Positions 26,391-37,063 of a stretch of DNA of 64,000 nt are shown piece after piece (position 1 is the first letter of the stretch; every line of letters starts with the position of its first letter). The stretch is taken from NCBI RefSeq assembly GCF_029892045.1, contig NZ_CP120368.1, positions 370,001 through 434,000 of the forward strand. Direction: 5' to 3'. The notes under the pieces are model-generated. The model searched no databases and was not told where the DNA came from. It was given only the letters and a program-made list of their open reading frames with translations. This DNA comes from Sinorhizobium numidicum (GTDB lineage Bacteria > Pseudomonadota > Alphaproteobacteria > Rhizobiales > Rhizobiaceae). Made by a program: the position numbers and the translations under genes.

Positions 26391-29150
26391 ATGAATTTCG
26401 TGACAGACCCATCGAGCCGCACGGGCGATGTCCTTTCCGTGTCCAATCTGGCGAGCGAAGAGAGCCGCTCCACGGCGACGCCGATGATGGAGCAGTATAT
26501 CGAGATCAAGGCGAGCAACCCGGATTCGCTGCTCTTCTACCGCATGGGCGATTTCTACGAATTGTTCTTCCAGGATGCGGTCGATGCTTCTCGAGCGCTC
26601 GGCATCACGCTGACGAAACGCGGCCAGCACATGGGGCAGGAAATCCCGATGTGCGGTGTGCCGGTCCATGCGGCCGACGACTACCTGCAAAAGCTGATCG
26701 GGTTCGGCTTCCGCGTCGCCGTCTGCGAGCAGGTGGAGGATCCGGCGGAGGCGAAGAAACGCGGCAGCAAGTCGGTCGTGCGCCGCGATGTCGTGCGCCT
26801 GGTAACGCCCGGAACGATCACCGAAGACAAGCTGCTTTCGCCGGCCGAATCGAATTATCTGATGGCGCTTGCCCGCGTCCGCAGCGGCTCGGAACCGGCC
26901 TATGCGCTCGCCTGGATCGACATTTCGACTGGCATCTTTCGCCTTGCCGAGACGGCCGAGAGCCGTCTGCTCGCGGACATACTGCGCATCGAGCCGCGCG
27001 AGCTGATCCTGCCGGACACTGTCTTTCACGATCCGGAGCTTCGTCCGGTTTTCGACGTGCTCGGCCGGGTGGCAGTGCCGCAGCCGGCAGTGCTCTTCGA
27101 TAGCGCGACGGCGGAAGGCCGCATTGCCCGCTATTATGGCGTCAAGACCCTCGATGGCTTCGGGAGCTTCTCACGCACGGAGCTCGCGGCTGCCTCGGCG
27201 GCTGTCGCCTATGTCGAGAAAACCCAGCTCGCGGAGCGGCCACCGCTCGGCATTCCCGAGCGCGAGAGCGCCGCTTCTACCCTCTTTATTGATCCGGCGA
27301 CCCGCGCCAATCTCGAACTCGTCAAGACGCTCTCCGGCGCCCGCGAAGGAAGCTTGCTTCGAGCGCTCGACCGGACGGTGACAAGCGGTGGGGCTCGGCT
27401 GCTCGCCGAGCGGCTTATGTCGCCGCTGACCGATCCGGAGCGCATCAATGCGCGGCTCGATTCGATCGAAATTCTCGTCGATCAGCCGAGTCTTTCGATG
27501 GATTTGCGCGATGCCCTGCGGCGCGCGCCGGACATGCCGCGGGCGCTCTCGCGCCTGGCGCTCGGTCGTGGGGGCCCGCGTGATCTCGGCGCCATCCAGT
27601 CGGGATTGCGCGCTGCTGGCGCTATATCGGCGCTGCTTTCGAGCGCCGATCTTGCAGCGGAGCTGACCGGCGCGCGCCTCGCGATCGCTGCATTACCGGG
27701 AGCCTTGCTCGCCGCGCTCGATGCGATGCTTGCCGAAGAACTGCCGCTGCTGAAGCGCGACGGCGGCTTCGTGCGCGAGGGGGCGAGCGGAGAACTCGAC
27801 GAGATGCGGGCGCTGCGCGACCAGTCGCGCCGCGTCATTGCAGGCCTGCAACTGCAATATTGCGAAGAGACCGGAATCAAGTCGCTGAAGATCAAGCACA
27901 ACAACGTGCTCGGTTACTTCATCGAGGTGACGGCAGGCAATGCCGGTGCGATGACCGACACGGACGCCGGCCGCGCCCGCTTCATTCATCGCCAGACCAT
28001 GGCGAATGCCATGCGCTTTACGACCACCGAGCTCGCCGAGCTCGAAACCAAGATCGCCAATGCCGCCGACCGGGCGCTTGCGATCGAGTTGGAGGCTTTC
28101 GAGGCGATGACGCGCGAAGTCGTTGCAAATGCCGAGGCGATCAAGGCCGCGGCGCTGGCGCTCGCAACGATTGATGTCTCGGCGGGACTGGCCGTTCTTG
28201 CGGAAGAGCAGAACTACGCCCGGCCGGTCGTCGATCGCTCGCGAATGTTTGCGATCGACGGCGGCCGGCACCCTGTCGTGGAGCAGGCGCTGCGCCGCCA
28301 GGCGGCCAACGCCTTCGTCGCCAACGGCTGCGATCTGTCGCCACCCGATGGCCCCCCGGATGGCAGCGAGGGGGGCGCAATCTGGCTTCTCACTGGTCCG
28401 AACATGGGCGGTAAATCGACCTTCCTTCGGCAGAATGCCTTGATCGCGATCATGGCGCAGATGGGGTCGTTCGTGCCTGCGGCCAGTGCACACATCGGCG
28501 TCGTGGATCGGCTTTTCTCGCGTGTCGGTGCTTCGGACGATCTGGCCCGCGGCCGTTCGACGTTCATGGTCGAAATGGTCGAGACGGCGGCGATCCTCAA
28601 TCAGGCGACCGACCGCTCGCTCGTGATCCTCGACGAGATCGGTCGCGGTACGGCGACCTTCGATGGCCTGTCGATCGCCTGGGCGGCGGTCGAGCATTTG
28701 CATGAGGTCAACCGCTGCCGTGGGCTCTTCGCCACTCATTTCCACGAGCTGACGGTGCTTTCCGAAAAGCTCGGGCGGCTTTCGAATGCAACGATGCGGG
28801 TCAAGGAGTGGGATGGCGATGTGATCTTCCTGCACGAAGTTGGCCCCGGTGCCGCCGACCGGTCCTACGGGATCCAGGTCGCCCGTCTTGCCGGCCTGCC
28901 GGCATCGGTCGTCTCTCGCGCCAAGGACGTGCTGGCGAAGCTCGAGGATGCCGATCGCAAGAATCCGGCGAGCCAATTGATCGATGATCTGCCGCTTTTC
29001 CAGGTCGCCATAAGGCGAGAGGAAACGGTAAGGGCATCCGGTCCCTCGAAGGTCGAGGACGCTCTGACGGCGCTCAACCCCGATGACATGACGCCGCGGG
29101 AAGCGCTGGATGCGCTTTATGCGTTGAAAAAGGAACTCATCAACCGCTGA
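26391..29150 (+). CDS. mutS: DNA mismatch repair protein MutS
   Basis: A 919-residue mismatch sensor. The N-terminal mismatch-binding domain has the Phe-x-Glu motif in MGDFYELFF. Connector, lever and clamp domains follow, then the ABC-type ATPase with Walker [10 protein letters not shown] (669-677), Walker [17 protein letters not shown] and the FATHFHELT switch. A short C-terminal tail ends in a tetramerisation-like helix ([20 protein letters not shown]). The frame opens at 26349, but the ATG at 26391 gives the usual N-terminus; the ribosome site (TTGGAAC) is weak for it. Divergent from tme; glnD follows on the same strand. Confidence 0.95.
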   Translation: MNFVTDPSSRTGDVLSVSNLASEESRSTATPMMEQYIEIKASNPDSLLFYRMGDFYELFFQDAVDASRALGITLTKRGQHMGQEIPMCGVPVHAADDYLQKLIGFGFRVAVCEQVEDPAEAKKRGSKSVVRRDVVRLVTPGTITEDKLLSPAESNYLMALARVRSGSEPAYALAWIDISTGIFRLAETAESRLLADILRIEPRELILPDTVFHDPELRPVFDVLGRVAVPQPAVLFDSATAEGRIARYYGVKTLDGFGSFSRTELAAASAAVAYVEKTQLAERPPLGIPERESAASTLFIDPATRANLELVKTLSGAREGSLLRALDRTVTSGGARLLAERLMSPLTDPERINARLDSIEILVDQPSLSMDLRDALRRAPDMPRALSRLALGRGGPRDLGAIQSGLRAAGAISALLSSADLAAELTGARLAIAALPGALLAALDAMLAEELPLLKRDGGFVREGASGELDEMRALRDQSRRVIAGLQLQYCEETGIKSLKIKHNNVLGYFIEVTAGNAGAMTDTDAGRARFIHRQTMANAMRFTTTELAELETKIANAADRALAIELEAFEAMTREVVANAEAIKAAALALATIDVSAGLAVLAEEQNYARPVVDRSRMFAIDGGRHPVVEQALRRQAANAFVANGCDLSPPDGPPDGSEGGAIWLLTGPNMGGKSTFLRQNALIAIMAQMGSFVPAASAHIGVVDRLFSRVGASDDLARGRSTFMVEMVETAAILNQATDRSLVILDEIGRGTATFDGLSIAWAAVEHLHEVNRCRGLFATHFHELTVLSEKLGRLSNATMRVKEWDGDVIFLHEVGPGAADRSYGIQVARLAGLPASVVSRAKDVLAKLEDADRKNPASQLIDDLPLFQVAIRREETVRASGPSKVEDALTALNPDDMTPREALDALYALKKELINR

Positions 29151-29230
29151 TTTTCGTCGCGATCATGGGCCTCGCCGCATCCATCCCGGCGGTGCCGATT
29201 TTCCCTGTCAATCGGCCGGCAAAAAGGCTA

Positions 29231-29321
29231 TACAGCGCCGCGTGTCTTCCACGGAGGCACATGGGTAGTAATTGAAATGCTGCATGATTCCGGCCCCAGA
29301 TAGAACCTGATCCGAATCAGG
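29231..29321 (+). repeat. Diverged hairpin mosaic repeat in the glnD leader
   Basis: TACAGCGCCGCGTGTCTT, then TAATTGAAATGCTGCATGATTCC, follow the order of modules in the complete copies, but the third hairpin is replaced by CCTGAT (29306-29311), CCGA, ATCAGG (29316-29321). The last bases of that hairpin are part of the AGGAG ribosome site of glnD (29319-29323). Confidence 0.55.
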
Positions 29322-29332
29322 AGCGCTTGCAA

Positions 29333-32233
29333 ATGCAGCGGACCACACAAACAGTCGGACAGGACGGCCCCCGCCACTTCATGGCCAGACACGAAACTTC
29401 CTTTCCCAAAATTCTCGACATCGCAGCGCTTCGGGCGAAGTGCGACTTCATCGCTTCGGTCCATGCCGAGCAGCGCGAGCCGATGCGTCAGGCCCTGCTC
29501 GCGGCCTTCAAGGAGGCGAACCTTGCAGGTCGCGCCAAAGCACGCGAGCTGCTCGCAGCCGACGGTGCGGGAATCAAATGCGCCGAGCGCATCTCCTGGC
29601 TTCAGGATCAGCTCATCGCGCTGCTGCACGACTTTGTGCTGAACGAGGTGTTCGACGCTGCCAACGCGCCGGCAGCCAGCCGCATCGCCGTCACGGCGGT
29701 GGGCGGCTACGGCCGCGGCACGCTGGCGCCCGGGTCGGACATCGATCTCCTCTTCCTGCTGCCCGCCAAAAAGGCGGTCTGGGCGGAGCCGGCGATCGAA
29801 TTCATGCTCTATATTCTCTGGGATCTGGGCTTCAAGGTCGGTCATGCGACGCGGACCATCGAGGAATGCATCCGGCTGTCGCGCGCCGACATGACGATCC
29901 GTACGGCGATCCTCGAGTGCCGCTACATCTGCGGTTCGGAAGCATTGGCGGCCGAGCTGGAGGCACGCTTCGACCACGAAATCGTTCGCAACACCGGTCC
30001 GGATTTCATCGCGGCCAAGCTCGCCGAGCGGGATGAACGCCATCGCAAGGCCGGCGATACCCGCTATCTGGTCGAGCCGAACATCAAGGAAGGCAAGGGC
30101 GGCCTGCGCGACCTGCATACGCTGTTCTGGATCGCCAAATATTTCTACCGGGTCAAGGATTCGGCCGATCTCGTGAAGCTTGGCGTCCTGTCGAGGCAGG
30201 AATACAAGCTGTTCCAGAAATCGGAGGATTTTCTCTGGGCGGTCCGCTGCCACATGCATTTTCTCACCGGAAAGGCTGAGGAACGCCTGTCTTTCGATAT
30301 ACAGCGCGAGATCGCCGAGGCTCTCGGCTACCACGACCATCCGGGCCTTTCGGCCGTCGAACGGTTCATGAAGCACTATTTCCTCGTCGCAAAGGACGTC
30401 GGAGACTTGACGCGCATCTTCTGCGCGGCGCTCGAAGATCAGCAGGCGAAGGACACCCCGGGGCTATCAGGCGTCATCAGCCGCTTCAAGCACCGCACCC
30501 GCAAGATCCCTGGCACGCTCGACTTCGTCGACGATGGCGGACGCATCGCGCTTGCGAGCCCAGACGTGTTCAAGCGCGATCTGGTTAACCTGCTGCGCTT
30601 GTTCCACATTGCCGACATCAGCGGCTTGGAATTCCATCCGGCCGCTTTGAAGCAGGTGACGCGCTCGCTGAGCCTCATCACGCCGCAACTGCGCGAAAAC
30701 GAGGAAGCCAACCGGCTCTTCCTGTCGATCCTCACGTCGCGGCGCAATCCGGAACTCATCCTGAGGCGCATGAACGAGGCGGGGGTGCTCGGCCGTTTCA
30801 TCCCCGATTTCGGCAAGATCGTCTCGATGATGCAGTTCAACATGTATCACCACTATACGGTGGACGAGCATCTTCTGCGCACCGTCGACGTCCTCTCGCG
30901 TATCGAGCGCGGCTTGGAGGAAGAGGCACATCCGCTTACCGCCATGCTGATGCCGAGCGTCGAGGACCGCGAATCGCTCTACGTCGCTGTCCTGTTGCAC
31001 GACATTGCCAAAGGCCGCCCGGAGGACCATTCGACGGCTGGCGCCAAGGTGGCGCGCAAGCTCTGCCCGCGTCTCGGGCTCTCGCCGAAGCAGACGGAGA
31101 CGGTGGTCTGGCTCGTCGAGGAGCATCTCACGATGTCGATGGTCGCGCAGACCCGCGACCTCAACGACCGCAAGACCATCGTCGATTTCGCCGAGCGCGT
31201 GCAGTCGCTCGACCGTTTGAAAATGCTGCTCATACTGACCGTTTGCGACATTCGGGCCGTCGGTCCCGGCGTCTGGAACGGTTGGAAGGGACAATTGCTG
31301 CGCACGCTCTACTACGAGACCGAGCTTCTCTTGTCGGGCGGCTTTTCGGAATTGTCGCGCAAGGAGCGGGCAAAGCACGCCGCCCATATGCTCGGCGAGG
31401 CACTGGCCGATTGGCCACGGAAGGAGCGGGAGGCCCATGTTCGCCTGCATTATCAGCCTTACCTACTGAGTGTGCCGCTCGAAGATCAAGTGCGCCACGC
31501 TGAGTTCATCCGCGAGGCGGACCGCGCGGGCAAGACTTTGGCGACGATGGTCCGTACGCACCATTTCCACGCGATCACCGAAATCACCGTGCTCTCTCCG
31601 GACCATCCACGCCTGCTCACGGTCATTGCAGGCGCATGTGCAGCCGCCGGCGCCAATATCGTTGATGCGCAGATCTTTACGACATCGGATGGCCGCGCGT
31701 TGGATACGATCCTCGTCAACCGCGAATTCGCGGTCGACGAGGACGAGACGCGCCGGGCCGCAAGCATCGGCAAGCTGATCGAGGACGTGCTGTCAGGCCG
31801 CAAGCGCCTGCCGGAGGTGATCGCCAGCCGTACGCGGACGAAGAAGCGCAACAAGGCGTTCACGGTGACGCCGGAAGTGACGATCAACAACGGACTGTCG
31901 AACAAGTTCACGGTCATCGAGGTCGAAGGCCTCGACCGGCCGGGTCTTCTCTCCGAAATCACCGCCGTGCTTTCCGACCTTTCCCTCGATATTGCCTCGG
32001 CCCACATCACGACCTTCGGCGAGAAGGTCATCGATACGTTCTACGTCACCGATCTGGTCGGCCATAAGATCACCAGCGAGAACCGGCAGATGAACATCGC
32101 AGCGCGTCTCAAGGCCGTCCTGGCCGGCGAAGTGGACGAGGTCCGCGACCGTATGCCTTCCGGCATGATCGCGCCGGCGCACGTGCCGCGCACGTTACAC
32201 GCTGCAAAAGCGACAAAAGCCGAAGAAACATGA
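29333..32233 (+). CDS. glnD: Bifunctional PII uridylyltransferase/uridylyl-removing enzyme GlnD
   Basis: A 966-residue nitrogen sensor that uridylylates PII proteins when glutamine is low and removes UMP when it is high. The nucleotidyltransferase motif [15 protein letters not shown] is at 124-138. The HD phosphohydrolase pair His556-Asp557 sits in LLHDIAKG. Two C-terminal ACT domains, which bind glutamine, start near 747 ([16 protein letters not shown]) and 858 ([17 protein letters not shown]). The ATG at 29333 has AGGAG nine bases upstream; ATG 29381 (MARHETSF) lacks a ribosome site but may be the annotated start in relatives. murJ overlaps its stop by four bases. Confidence 0.95.
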   Translation: MQRTTQTVGQDGPRHFMARHETSFPKILDIAALRAKCDFIASVHAEQREPMRQALLAAFKEANLAGRAKARELLAADGAGIKCAERISWLQDQLIALLHDFVLNEVFDAANAPAASRIAVTAVGGYGRGTLAPGSDIDLLFLLPAKKAVWAEPAIEFMLYILWDLGFKVGHATRTIEECIRLSRADMTIRTAILECRYICGSEALAAELEARFDHEIVRNTGPDFIAAKLAERDERHRKAGDTRYLVEPNIKEGKGGLRDLHTLFWIAKYFYRVKDSADLVKLGVLSRQEYKLFQKSEDFLWAVRCHMHFLTGKAEERLSFDIQREIAEALGYHDHPGLSAVERFMKHYFLVAKDVGDLTRIFCAALEDQQAKDTPGLSGVISRFKHRTRKIPGTLDFVDDGGRIALASPDVFKRDLVNLLRLFHIADISGLEFHPAALKQVTRSLSLITPQLRENEEANRLFLSILTSRRNPELILRRMNEAGVLGRFIPDFGKIVSMMQFNMYHHYTVDEHLLRTVDVLSRIERGLEEEAHPLTAMLMPSVEDRESLYVAVLLHDIAKGRPEDHSTAGAKVARKLCPRLGLSPKQTETVVWLVEEHLTMSMVAQTRDLNDRKTIVDFAERVQSLDRLKMLLILTVCDIRAVGPGVWNGWKGQLLRTLYYETELLLSGGFSELSRKERAKHAAHMLGEALADWPRKEREAHVRLHYQPYLLSVPLEDQVRHAEFIREADRAGKTLATMVRTHHFHAITEITVLSPDHPRLLTVIAGACAAAGANIVDAQIFTTSDGRALDTILVNREFAVDEDETRRAASIGKLIEDVLSGRKRLPEVIASRTRTKKRNKAFTVTPEVTINNGLSNKFTVIEVEGLDRPGLLSEITAVLSDLSLDIASAHITTFGEKVIDTFYVTDLVGHKITSENRQMNIAARLKAVLAGEVDEVRDRMPSGMIAPAHVPRTLHAAKATKAEET

Positions 32234-33831
32234 GCCTCGTCAAGAAATTTGCCACCGTCGGGGGCGCAACGCTTGGAAGCCGCCTCTTCGGCTTCATTCG
32301 CGAGACGTTCATGGCCGCGGCGCTCGGCACCGGACCGGTCGCCGACGCTTTCAACACGGCCTTCCGTTTGCCGAACACGTTCCGCCGGCTCTTCGCCGAG
32401 GGGGCGTTCAACTCCGCCTTCGTTCCCCTCTTCGCCAAGGAGATCGAAGCGCGCGGCATGGATGGAGCCCGCCGTTTTTCGGAAGAGGTTTTCGGTGTGC
32501 TCTTCACCGTTCTCCTCTTTTTGACGATTGCGATGGAACTGGCGATGCCGTTCATCGTGCGGGAGTTGATCGCTCCCGGCTTCGCCGACGATCCGACAAA
32601 GTTTGCGAACACCGTTTCCTTCGCGACCATCATGTTTCCCTATCTCGCCTGCATGTCGCTCGCGGCGATGATGGCGGGCATGCTCAATTCGCTGCACCGC
32701 TATTTCGCAGCAGCTATTGCTCCGGTATTCCTGAACATCATCCTGATCAGTGTGCTCGCCTATGCGTGGTATGGCAGCCATGACCCGGTTGCCGTCGGCT
32801 ACGGGCTCTCCTGGGGCGTCCTTGCTGCGGGGCTGGTGCAACTGGCGATCGTCTGGTTCGCCGTCCGCAGCGCCGGCATCCGGATCGGCTTTCGCCGGCC
32901 CCGGCTGACTGCGAACGTCAGAAGATTGCTCGTGCTCGCACTGCCGGCGGCGATCACCGGCGGCATCACGCAGATCAACCTGCTGATCAACACGAATATC
33001 GCTTCGGCAAAGGCAGGGGCGGTCTCGTCGCTCGTCTATGCCGACCGCATCTACCAGCTTCCGCTCGGCGTCGTCGGCATTGCGGTCGCGACGGTGCTCC
33101 TCCCGGAGCTTTCCCGCGCTCTTCGCGGCGGCAATCTCAACGAAGCGGCGAACCTGCAGAACCGCTCGGTTGAATTCACACTGTTCCTGACACTGCCGGC
33201 GGCAGCGGCATTGCTGGTGATGTCGGAGCCGATCGTCCGCCTTCTATTCGAGCGCGGCAAGTTCTCGCCGGAATCGACCGTCGTCGTCGGGCATATTCTT
33301 GCGATCTACGGCCTCGGCCTGCCGGCCTTCGTCTTGATTAAGGCCTTCATTCCCGGCTTCTTTGCGCGCGAGGATACTCGCACGCCGATGATCTTTGCCG
33401 GCATTTCCGTCGCCGTGAACGTGTCGCTGGCCGTGACCCTGTTTCCGTCGCTGGCCGCGAGCGGGATCGCCACTGCGGAGATTGCCGCGGGCTGGGTGAA
33501 TGCAATCCTCCTCTTCGCGACTCTCGTCTGGCGCGGGCATTGGGGGCGCGACATTCCGCTGCTGACCCGAATCCCCCGTCTTGTGATCGCCGCTGGCATC
33601 ATGGCCGCCGCGTTGCATTTTGCCGTCCAATGGTTGGCGTTCCCGCTTTCCTCCGCGGCACCGCTTGTGACGCGCGCCTTTACGCTTTGCAGCCTGGTGG
33701 GCGCCGCCATGGCGATCTACTTTATCTTTGCCTTCGGTCTCGGCGGCGCCAATCTGGCGATGATCCGCCGCAATCTGAAGCGCAAGGCGGCCGCGGTCGG
33801 GCCTGTTAGCGAGGGGTCCGACGCGCCATGA
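32230..33831 (+). CDS. murJ: Lipid II flippase MurJ (MviN)
   Basis: A 533-residue multispanning membrane protein of the MOP exporter superfamily that moves lipid II across the inner membrane for peptidoglycan synthesis. The N-terminus shows the family hallmark [51 protein letters not shown], with the arginines that line the central cavity. About fourteen hydrophobic segments can be counted. It starts inside the glnD stop (ATGA), an arrangement kept in many rhizobia, and overlaps the VOC gene in the same way. Confidence 0.94.
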   Translation: MSLVKKFATVGGATLGSRLFGFIRETFMAAALGTGPVADAFNTAFRLPNTFRRLFAEGAFNSAFVPLFAKEIEARGMDGARRFSEEVFGVLFTVLLFLTIAMELAMPFIVRELIAPGFADDPTKFANTVSFATIMFPYLACMSLAAMMAGMLNSLHRYFAAAIAPVFLNIILISVLAYAWYGSHDPVAVGYGLSWGVLAAGLVQLAIVWFAVRSAGIRIGFRRPRLTANVRRLLVLALPAAITGGITQINLLINTNIASAKAGAVSSLVYADRIYQLPLGVVGIAVATVLLPELSRALRGGNLNEAANLQNRSVEFTLFLTLPAAAALLVMSEPIVRLLFERGKFSPESTVVVGHILAIYGLGLPAFVLIKAFIPGFFAREDTRTPMIFAGISVAVNVSLAVTLFPSLAASGIATAEIAAGWVNAILLFATLVWRGHWGRDIPLLTRIPRLVIAAGIMAAALHFAVQWLAFPLSSAAPLVTRAFTLCSLVGAAMAIYFIFAFGLGGANLAMIRRNLKRKAAAVGPVSEGSDAP

Positions 33832-34217
33832 GGCAGACGATTGCCCGCATCGCCATCGTCGTGCCGGCTTATGACGATGGCATCGCCTTCTATTGCGGCA
33901 AGCTTGGATTCGATCTGATTGAAGACACTGACCTCGGCAGCGGCAAGCGCTGGGTGCTGGTTCGGCCGAAAGGCGCGACCGAGACGGCCCTGCTGCTCGC
34001 CAAGGCCGAGGGCGAGCGGCAGCAGGCCGCTATCGGCAACCAGACTGGCGGCCGCGTCGGCTTCTTCCTGTTCACCGACGACTTTGAGCGCGACTATGCG
34101 GCAATGCGGGCCGCTGGCGTCGAATTCCGCGAGACGCCGCGCCACGAGGCTTACGGCTCGGTCGCCGTCTTCACCGATCCGTTCGGCAACCACTGGGATC
34201 TGTTGCAGCCGGCGTGA
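33828..34217 (+). CDS. VOC-family protein coupled to murJ
   Basis: A 129-residue single VOC module: RIAIVVPAYDDGIAFYCGKLGFDLIEDT at the start, GGRVGFFLFTDDFERDYAAM in the middle, and the closing VAVFTDPFGNHWDLLQP with its terminal-strand DPFGN motif. Function unknown; relatives are often labelled glyoxalase or bleomycin resistance protein. Its start overlaps the murJ stop by four bases, so it is translated from the glnD-murJ transcript. Expected metal-ligand residues are partly present, so enzymatic activity is possible. Confidence 0.85.
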   Translation: MRQTIARIAIVVPAYDDGIAFYCGKLGFDLIEDTDLGSGKRWVLVRPKGATETALLLAKAEGERQQAAIGNQTGGRVGFFLFTDDFERDYAAMRAAGVEFRETPRHEAYGSVAVFTDPFGNHWDLLQPA

Positions 34218-34321
34218 TCACGTCACACGTCCGTGCCTCTTGATTGCACCTTGCCTGCCGTGCATAAGCGCGGCGGATATCAACTGGAGACGGGCCCTCC
34301 ACAAGCCCGATTGGGAACGAC

Positions 34322-35386
34322 ATGAACGAATTCAAGCCGCTCGTCTTTTCCGGCGTTCAACCGACCGGCAACCTGCATCTCGGCAACTACCTCGGCGCGA
34401 TCCGCAAGTTTGTCGCCCTGCAGGAGAATAACGATTGCATCTATTGCGTCGTCGATCTCCACTCGATCACCGCGCAGCTCGTGCATGAGGACCTGCCGGG
34501 TCAGATCCGCTCGATCGCCGCGGCCTTCATCGCATCCGGCATCGATCCTGAGAAGCATATCGTCTTCAACCAGTCGGCAGTGCCGCAGCATGCCGAGCTC
34601 GCCTGGATCTTCAATTGCGTTGCCCGCATCGGCTGGATGAGCCGGATGACCCAGTTCAAGGACAAGGCCGGCAAGGATCGCGAAAACGCCTCACTCGGCC
34701 TGCTCGCCTATCCTAGCCTGATGGCCGCCGACATCCTCGTCTACCGCGCCACGCATGTGCCGGTCGGCGACGACCAGAAGCAACACCTGGAACTGACGCG
34801 CGACATCGCCCAAAAGTTCAACATCGACTTCATGGAGCATATTCGCCGCGGGGGCTACGGCATCGATATTGTGGTCGGCGAAGAGCCGATCCATGCCTAC
34901 TTCCCGCAGGTGGAGCCGATGATCGGCGGACCGGCGCCGCGGGTCATGTCGCTGCGCGACGGCACGAAGAAGATGTCGAAGTCAGATCCCTCCGACCTGT
35001 CGCGCATCAACCTGATGGACGACGCTGAGACGATTTCGAAGAAGATCCGCAAGGCGAAGACCGATCCCGACGCGCTTCCGAGCGAAGTGGACGGGCTGAA
35101 GGGCCGTCCAGAGGCCGATAACCTTGTCGGCATCTATGCCGCACTTTCGGACAGGACACGGGAACAGGTTCTCGCCGAATTCGGCGGCCAGCAATTCTCG
35201 GTGTTCAAGCCGGCTCTGGTCGATCTTGCCGTCAGTGTGCTTTCGCCGATCACCGGCGAGATGCGCCGCCTGATGGAGGATACGGCGCATGTCGACGCGA
35301 TCCTGCGAAAAGGGGGCGAGCGGGCGCGAGCACGGGCGGAAAAGACGATGCGTGAGGTTCGCGAAATCATTGGCTTTTTGCAGTAA
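34322..35386 (+). CDS. trpS: Tryptophanyl-tRNA synthetase
   Basis: A 354-residue class I aminoacyl-tRNA synthetase charging tRNA-Trp. The Rossmann domain begins with [19 protein letters not shown] (HIGH motif as HLGN) and contains [14 protein letters not shown] and the KMSKSDPS loop that binds ATP. Length and order fit the bacterial TrpRS. The ATG at 34322 follows GGGAACGAC. A 104-bp gap separates it from the VOC gene, and the universal stress protein gene begins 52 bp after it. Confidence 0.96.
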   Translation: MNEFKPLVFSGVQPTGNLHLGNYLGAIRKFVALQENNDCIYCVVDLHSITAQLVHEDLPGQIRSIAAAFIASGIDPEKHIVFNQSAVPQHAELAWIFNCVARIGWMSRMTQFKDKAGKDRENASLGLLAYPSLMAADILVYRATHVPVGDDQKQHLELTRDIAQKFNIDFMEHIRRGGYGIDIVVGEEPIHAYFPQVEPMIGGPAPRVMSLRDGTKKMSKSDPSDLSRINLMDDAETISKKIRKAKTDPDALPSEVDGLKGRPEADNLVGIYAALSDRTREQVLAEFGGQQFSVFKPALVDLAVSVLSPITGEMRRLMEDTAHVDAILRKGGERARARAEKTMREVREIIGFLQ

Positions 35387-35438
35387 TCGGCAAAAATGAG
35401 GCCTTGCAGGCGCCAAGCGGCGATGTAATGTTCGTCGC

Positions 35439-35930
35439 ATGGTTTCCACCCGACTCTCACGACTGGAAGGTCATCGCCGCAAATTTATGGCGGTGATCGA
35501 CGACACGCCCGAATGCGGCCGCGCGGTGCACTATGCCGGCATGCGCGCGAAGAACTCCAATGGCGGCCTGGTGCTGCTCTATGTGATCGCCGACGGCGAC
35601 TTCCAGCAATGGCTGGGGGTCGAGGAGATCATGCGCGCTGAGGCCCGCGAGGAAGCCGAAGCGACCCTCGCCAAAATTGCGCAGACGGTGCGCGAGACGA
35701 TAGGCATCGAACCGGAAATCGTCATCCGGGAAGGCATCGCCACGGAGCAGATCCACACGGTGATCGAAGAAGACCGGGACATCGCTATTCTCGTGCTCGC
35801 GGCAGGTTCGGCGAAGGAAGGACCGGGGCCGCTGGTCTCGTCCATCGCCGGAAAATCGGCGGCGTTCCCGATTCCCGTTACCGTTATCCCCGACCTTTTA
35901 ACGGACGAGGAAATAGACGCCCTGAGCTAG
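35439..35930 (+). CDS. Universal stress protein UspA-family protein
   Basis: A 163-residue single-domain Usp. The first strand reads FMAVIDDTPECGRAVHYAGMRA and the domain ends ILVLAAGSAKEGPGPLVSSIAGKSAAFPIPVTVIP. That ending resembles the ATP-binding G-2x-G-9x-G(S/T) motif but with altered spacing, so nucleotide binding is uncertain. Usp proteins act in the cytoplasm in stress survival. It lies closely downstream of trpS and upstream of the Nfu gene, an order I recall as conserved in rhizobia. Confidence 0.85.
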   Translation: MVSTRLSRLEGHRRKFMAVIDDTPECGRAVHYAGMRAKNSNGGLVLLYVIADGDFQQWLGVEEIMRAEAREEAEATLAKIAQTVRETIGIEPEIVIREGIATEQIHTVIEEDRDIAILVLAAGSAKEGPGPLVSSIAGKSAAFPIPVTVIPDLLTDEEIDALS

Positions 35931-35978
35931 TTAGGAGCTCCGATTCCACACTACGGAGCCGTGCGGCGGGATGCCCAC

Positions 35979-36006
35979 TTGCGGGGTTGGTAGGAAGCCC
36001 TTATAT
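35979..36006 (+). promoter_or_regulatory. Putative promoter of the Nfu gene
   Basis: TTGCGG (35979-35984), a 16-base spacer and TTATAT (36001-36006) lie 58 bases before the start codon. It fits the housekeeping pattern moderately well; called by reading only. Confidence 0.4.
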
Positions 36007-36063
36007 TTTTGAACAATTCTAAAGAGCCGGTCGAGTGTCGCTCCCGGCGAAACGGAGACAGTT

Positions 36064-36630
36064 ATGTTCATCCAGACCGAAGCCACACCGAATCCCGCGA
36101 CATTGAAGTTTCTTCCGGGCAAGGTCGTGATGGAGAACGGCACGGCCGAATTCCGCAGCGAAGAAGAAGCGCGCGCGGGATCGCCTCTGGCTGCCCGCCT
36201 CTTTTCGATACCTGGCGTTGCCGGCGTCTACTTCGGCTATGACTTCATCACGGTCACCAAGGACGGGCAGGAGTGGCAGCACCTGAAGCCTGCCATTCTC
36301 GGCTCGATCATGGAACATTTCATGTCTGGCCAACCGATAATGTCGGGCGCGGGCCGTGCCGAGGAAACGGATCAGGAAGGCGAATTCTTCGATAAGGGCG
36401 ATGAGGCGATCGTTGCCACCATCAAGGAATTGCTCGAAACGCGCGTGCGGCCGGCCGTCGCGCAGGATGGCGGCGATATCACCTTCCGGGGCTTCAAGGA
36501 TGGCACGGTGTTCCTGAACATGAAGGGCGCATGCTCCGGTTGCCCCTCCTCCACCGCCACGCTCCGGCATGGCGTGCAGAACCTGCTGCGGCACTTCGTT
36601 CCCGAGGTCCAGGCGGTCGAATCGGTCTGA
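36064..36630 (+). CDS. NifU/Nfu-family Fe-S cluster carrier
   Basis: A 188-residue protein with an N-terminal Nfu domain (1-88, MFIQTEATPNPATLKFLPG) and a C-terminal NifU-like domain (115-180). The latter holds the cluster-binding pair Cys157-x2-Cys160 in GACSGCPSST. It resembles mitochondrial NFU1 and acts as an intermediate carrier delivering 4Fe-4S clusters to targets such as lipoate synthase and radical SAM enzymes; several possible clients (HemW, MiaB) are in this window. No nif genes are nearby, so a housekeeping role is likely. A hairpin follows the stop at 36655-36680. Confidence 0.9.
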   Translation: MFIQTEATPNPATLKFLPGKVVMENGTAEFRSEEEARAGSPLAARLFSIPGVAGVYFGYDFITVTKDGQEWQHLKPAILGSIMEHFMSGQPIMSGAGRAEETDQEGEFFDKGDEAIVATIKELLETRVRPAVAQDGGDITFRGFKDGTVFLNMKGACSGCPSSTATLRHGVQNLLRHFVPEVQAVESV

Positions 36631-36654
36631 CGCGGAGCGGAACGAGAAAGCATC

Positions 36655-36687
36655 GAGCGGCTTGCGCTTGCGAGCCGCTCTGATTCT
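36655..36687 (+). terminator. Probable terminator after the Nfu gene
   Basis: GAGCGGCT (36655-36662) pairs with AGCCGCTC (36673-36680) around a 10-base loop; TGATTCTT follows. The T-run is weak. It lies 25 bases after the stop codon. Confidence 0.5.
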
Positions 36688-36787
36688 TGGAACTCATCGC
36701 GACGACTCTGAGACGATTTCGGTCCGCTGTTTTCAGCCCCTCGTGGGTTTAGGCACCGCGCTCTACGCCATGTCATTCAGGCGTTTA

Positions 36788-36965
36788 AAGGTCGCTGCAG
36801 CAATTCGAATTGTCCATGATTTCGTCCTTGAATCGCTTCCGGTCTACTGCATGTTTCCTTAAATCGGAACCGATTTAAGGATAAAAACATGCAGCAATTC
36901 AAAGTGCTACAGCGACCTTTGTGCTTCTGAAAAGACGCACGGCGCTGTAGGGAGTTATGCAGTAG
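36788..36965. repeat. Two hairpin mosaic repeats, head to head
   Basis: Positions 36845-36950 hold a complete minus-oriented copy: CTACTGCATGTTTCC, the hairpin TTAAATCGGAACCGATTTAA, then ACATGCAGCAATTC and ACAGCGACC...AAAAGACGCACGGCGCTGTA. To its left (36788-36844) is a degraded plus-oriented piece (AAGGTCGCTGCAGCAATTC...TCCTTGAATCG), and to its right an extra ATGCAGTAG. These fill much of the 433-bp gap before tsaB; the remainder (36688-36787 and 36966-37063) shows no gene. Confidence 0.8.
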
Positions 36966-37063
36966 CGGGGGATCGCGGCGCTCTTCCAACCGGCAATGGC
37001 GCAAAGTCGGTCTTCGCAGCGGCTTTGGTTGCGACGCAATGCAGGGAGGCCATCGCGGCTGAC

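Noticed and set aside
36064..36630. Naming the NifU-like protein as a nitrogen-fixation NifU.
   Set aside because: It lacks the NifU N-terminal IscU-like and ferredoxin-like domains; it is an Nfu-type housekeeping carrier without nif neighbours.
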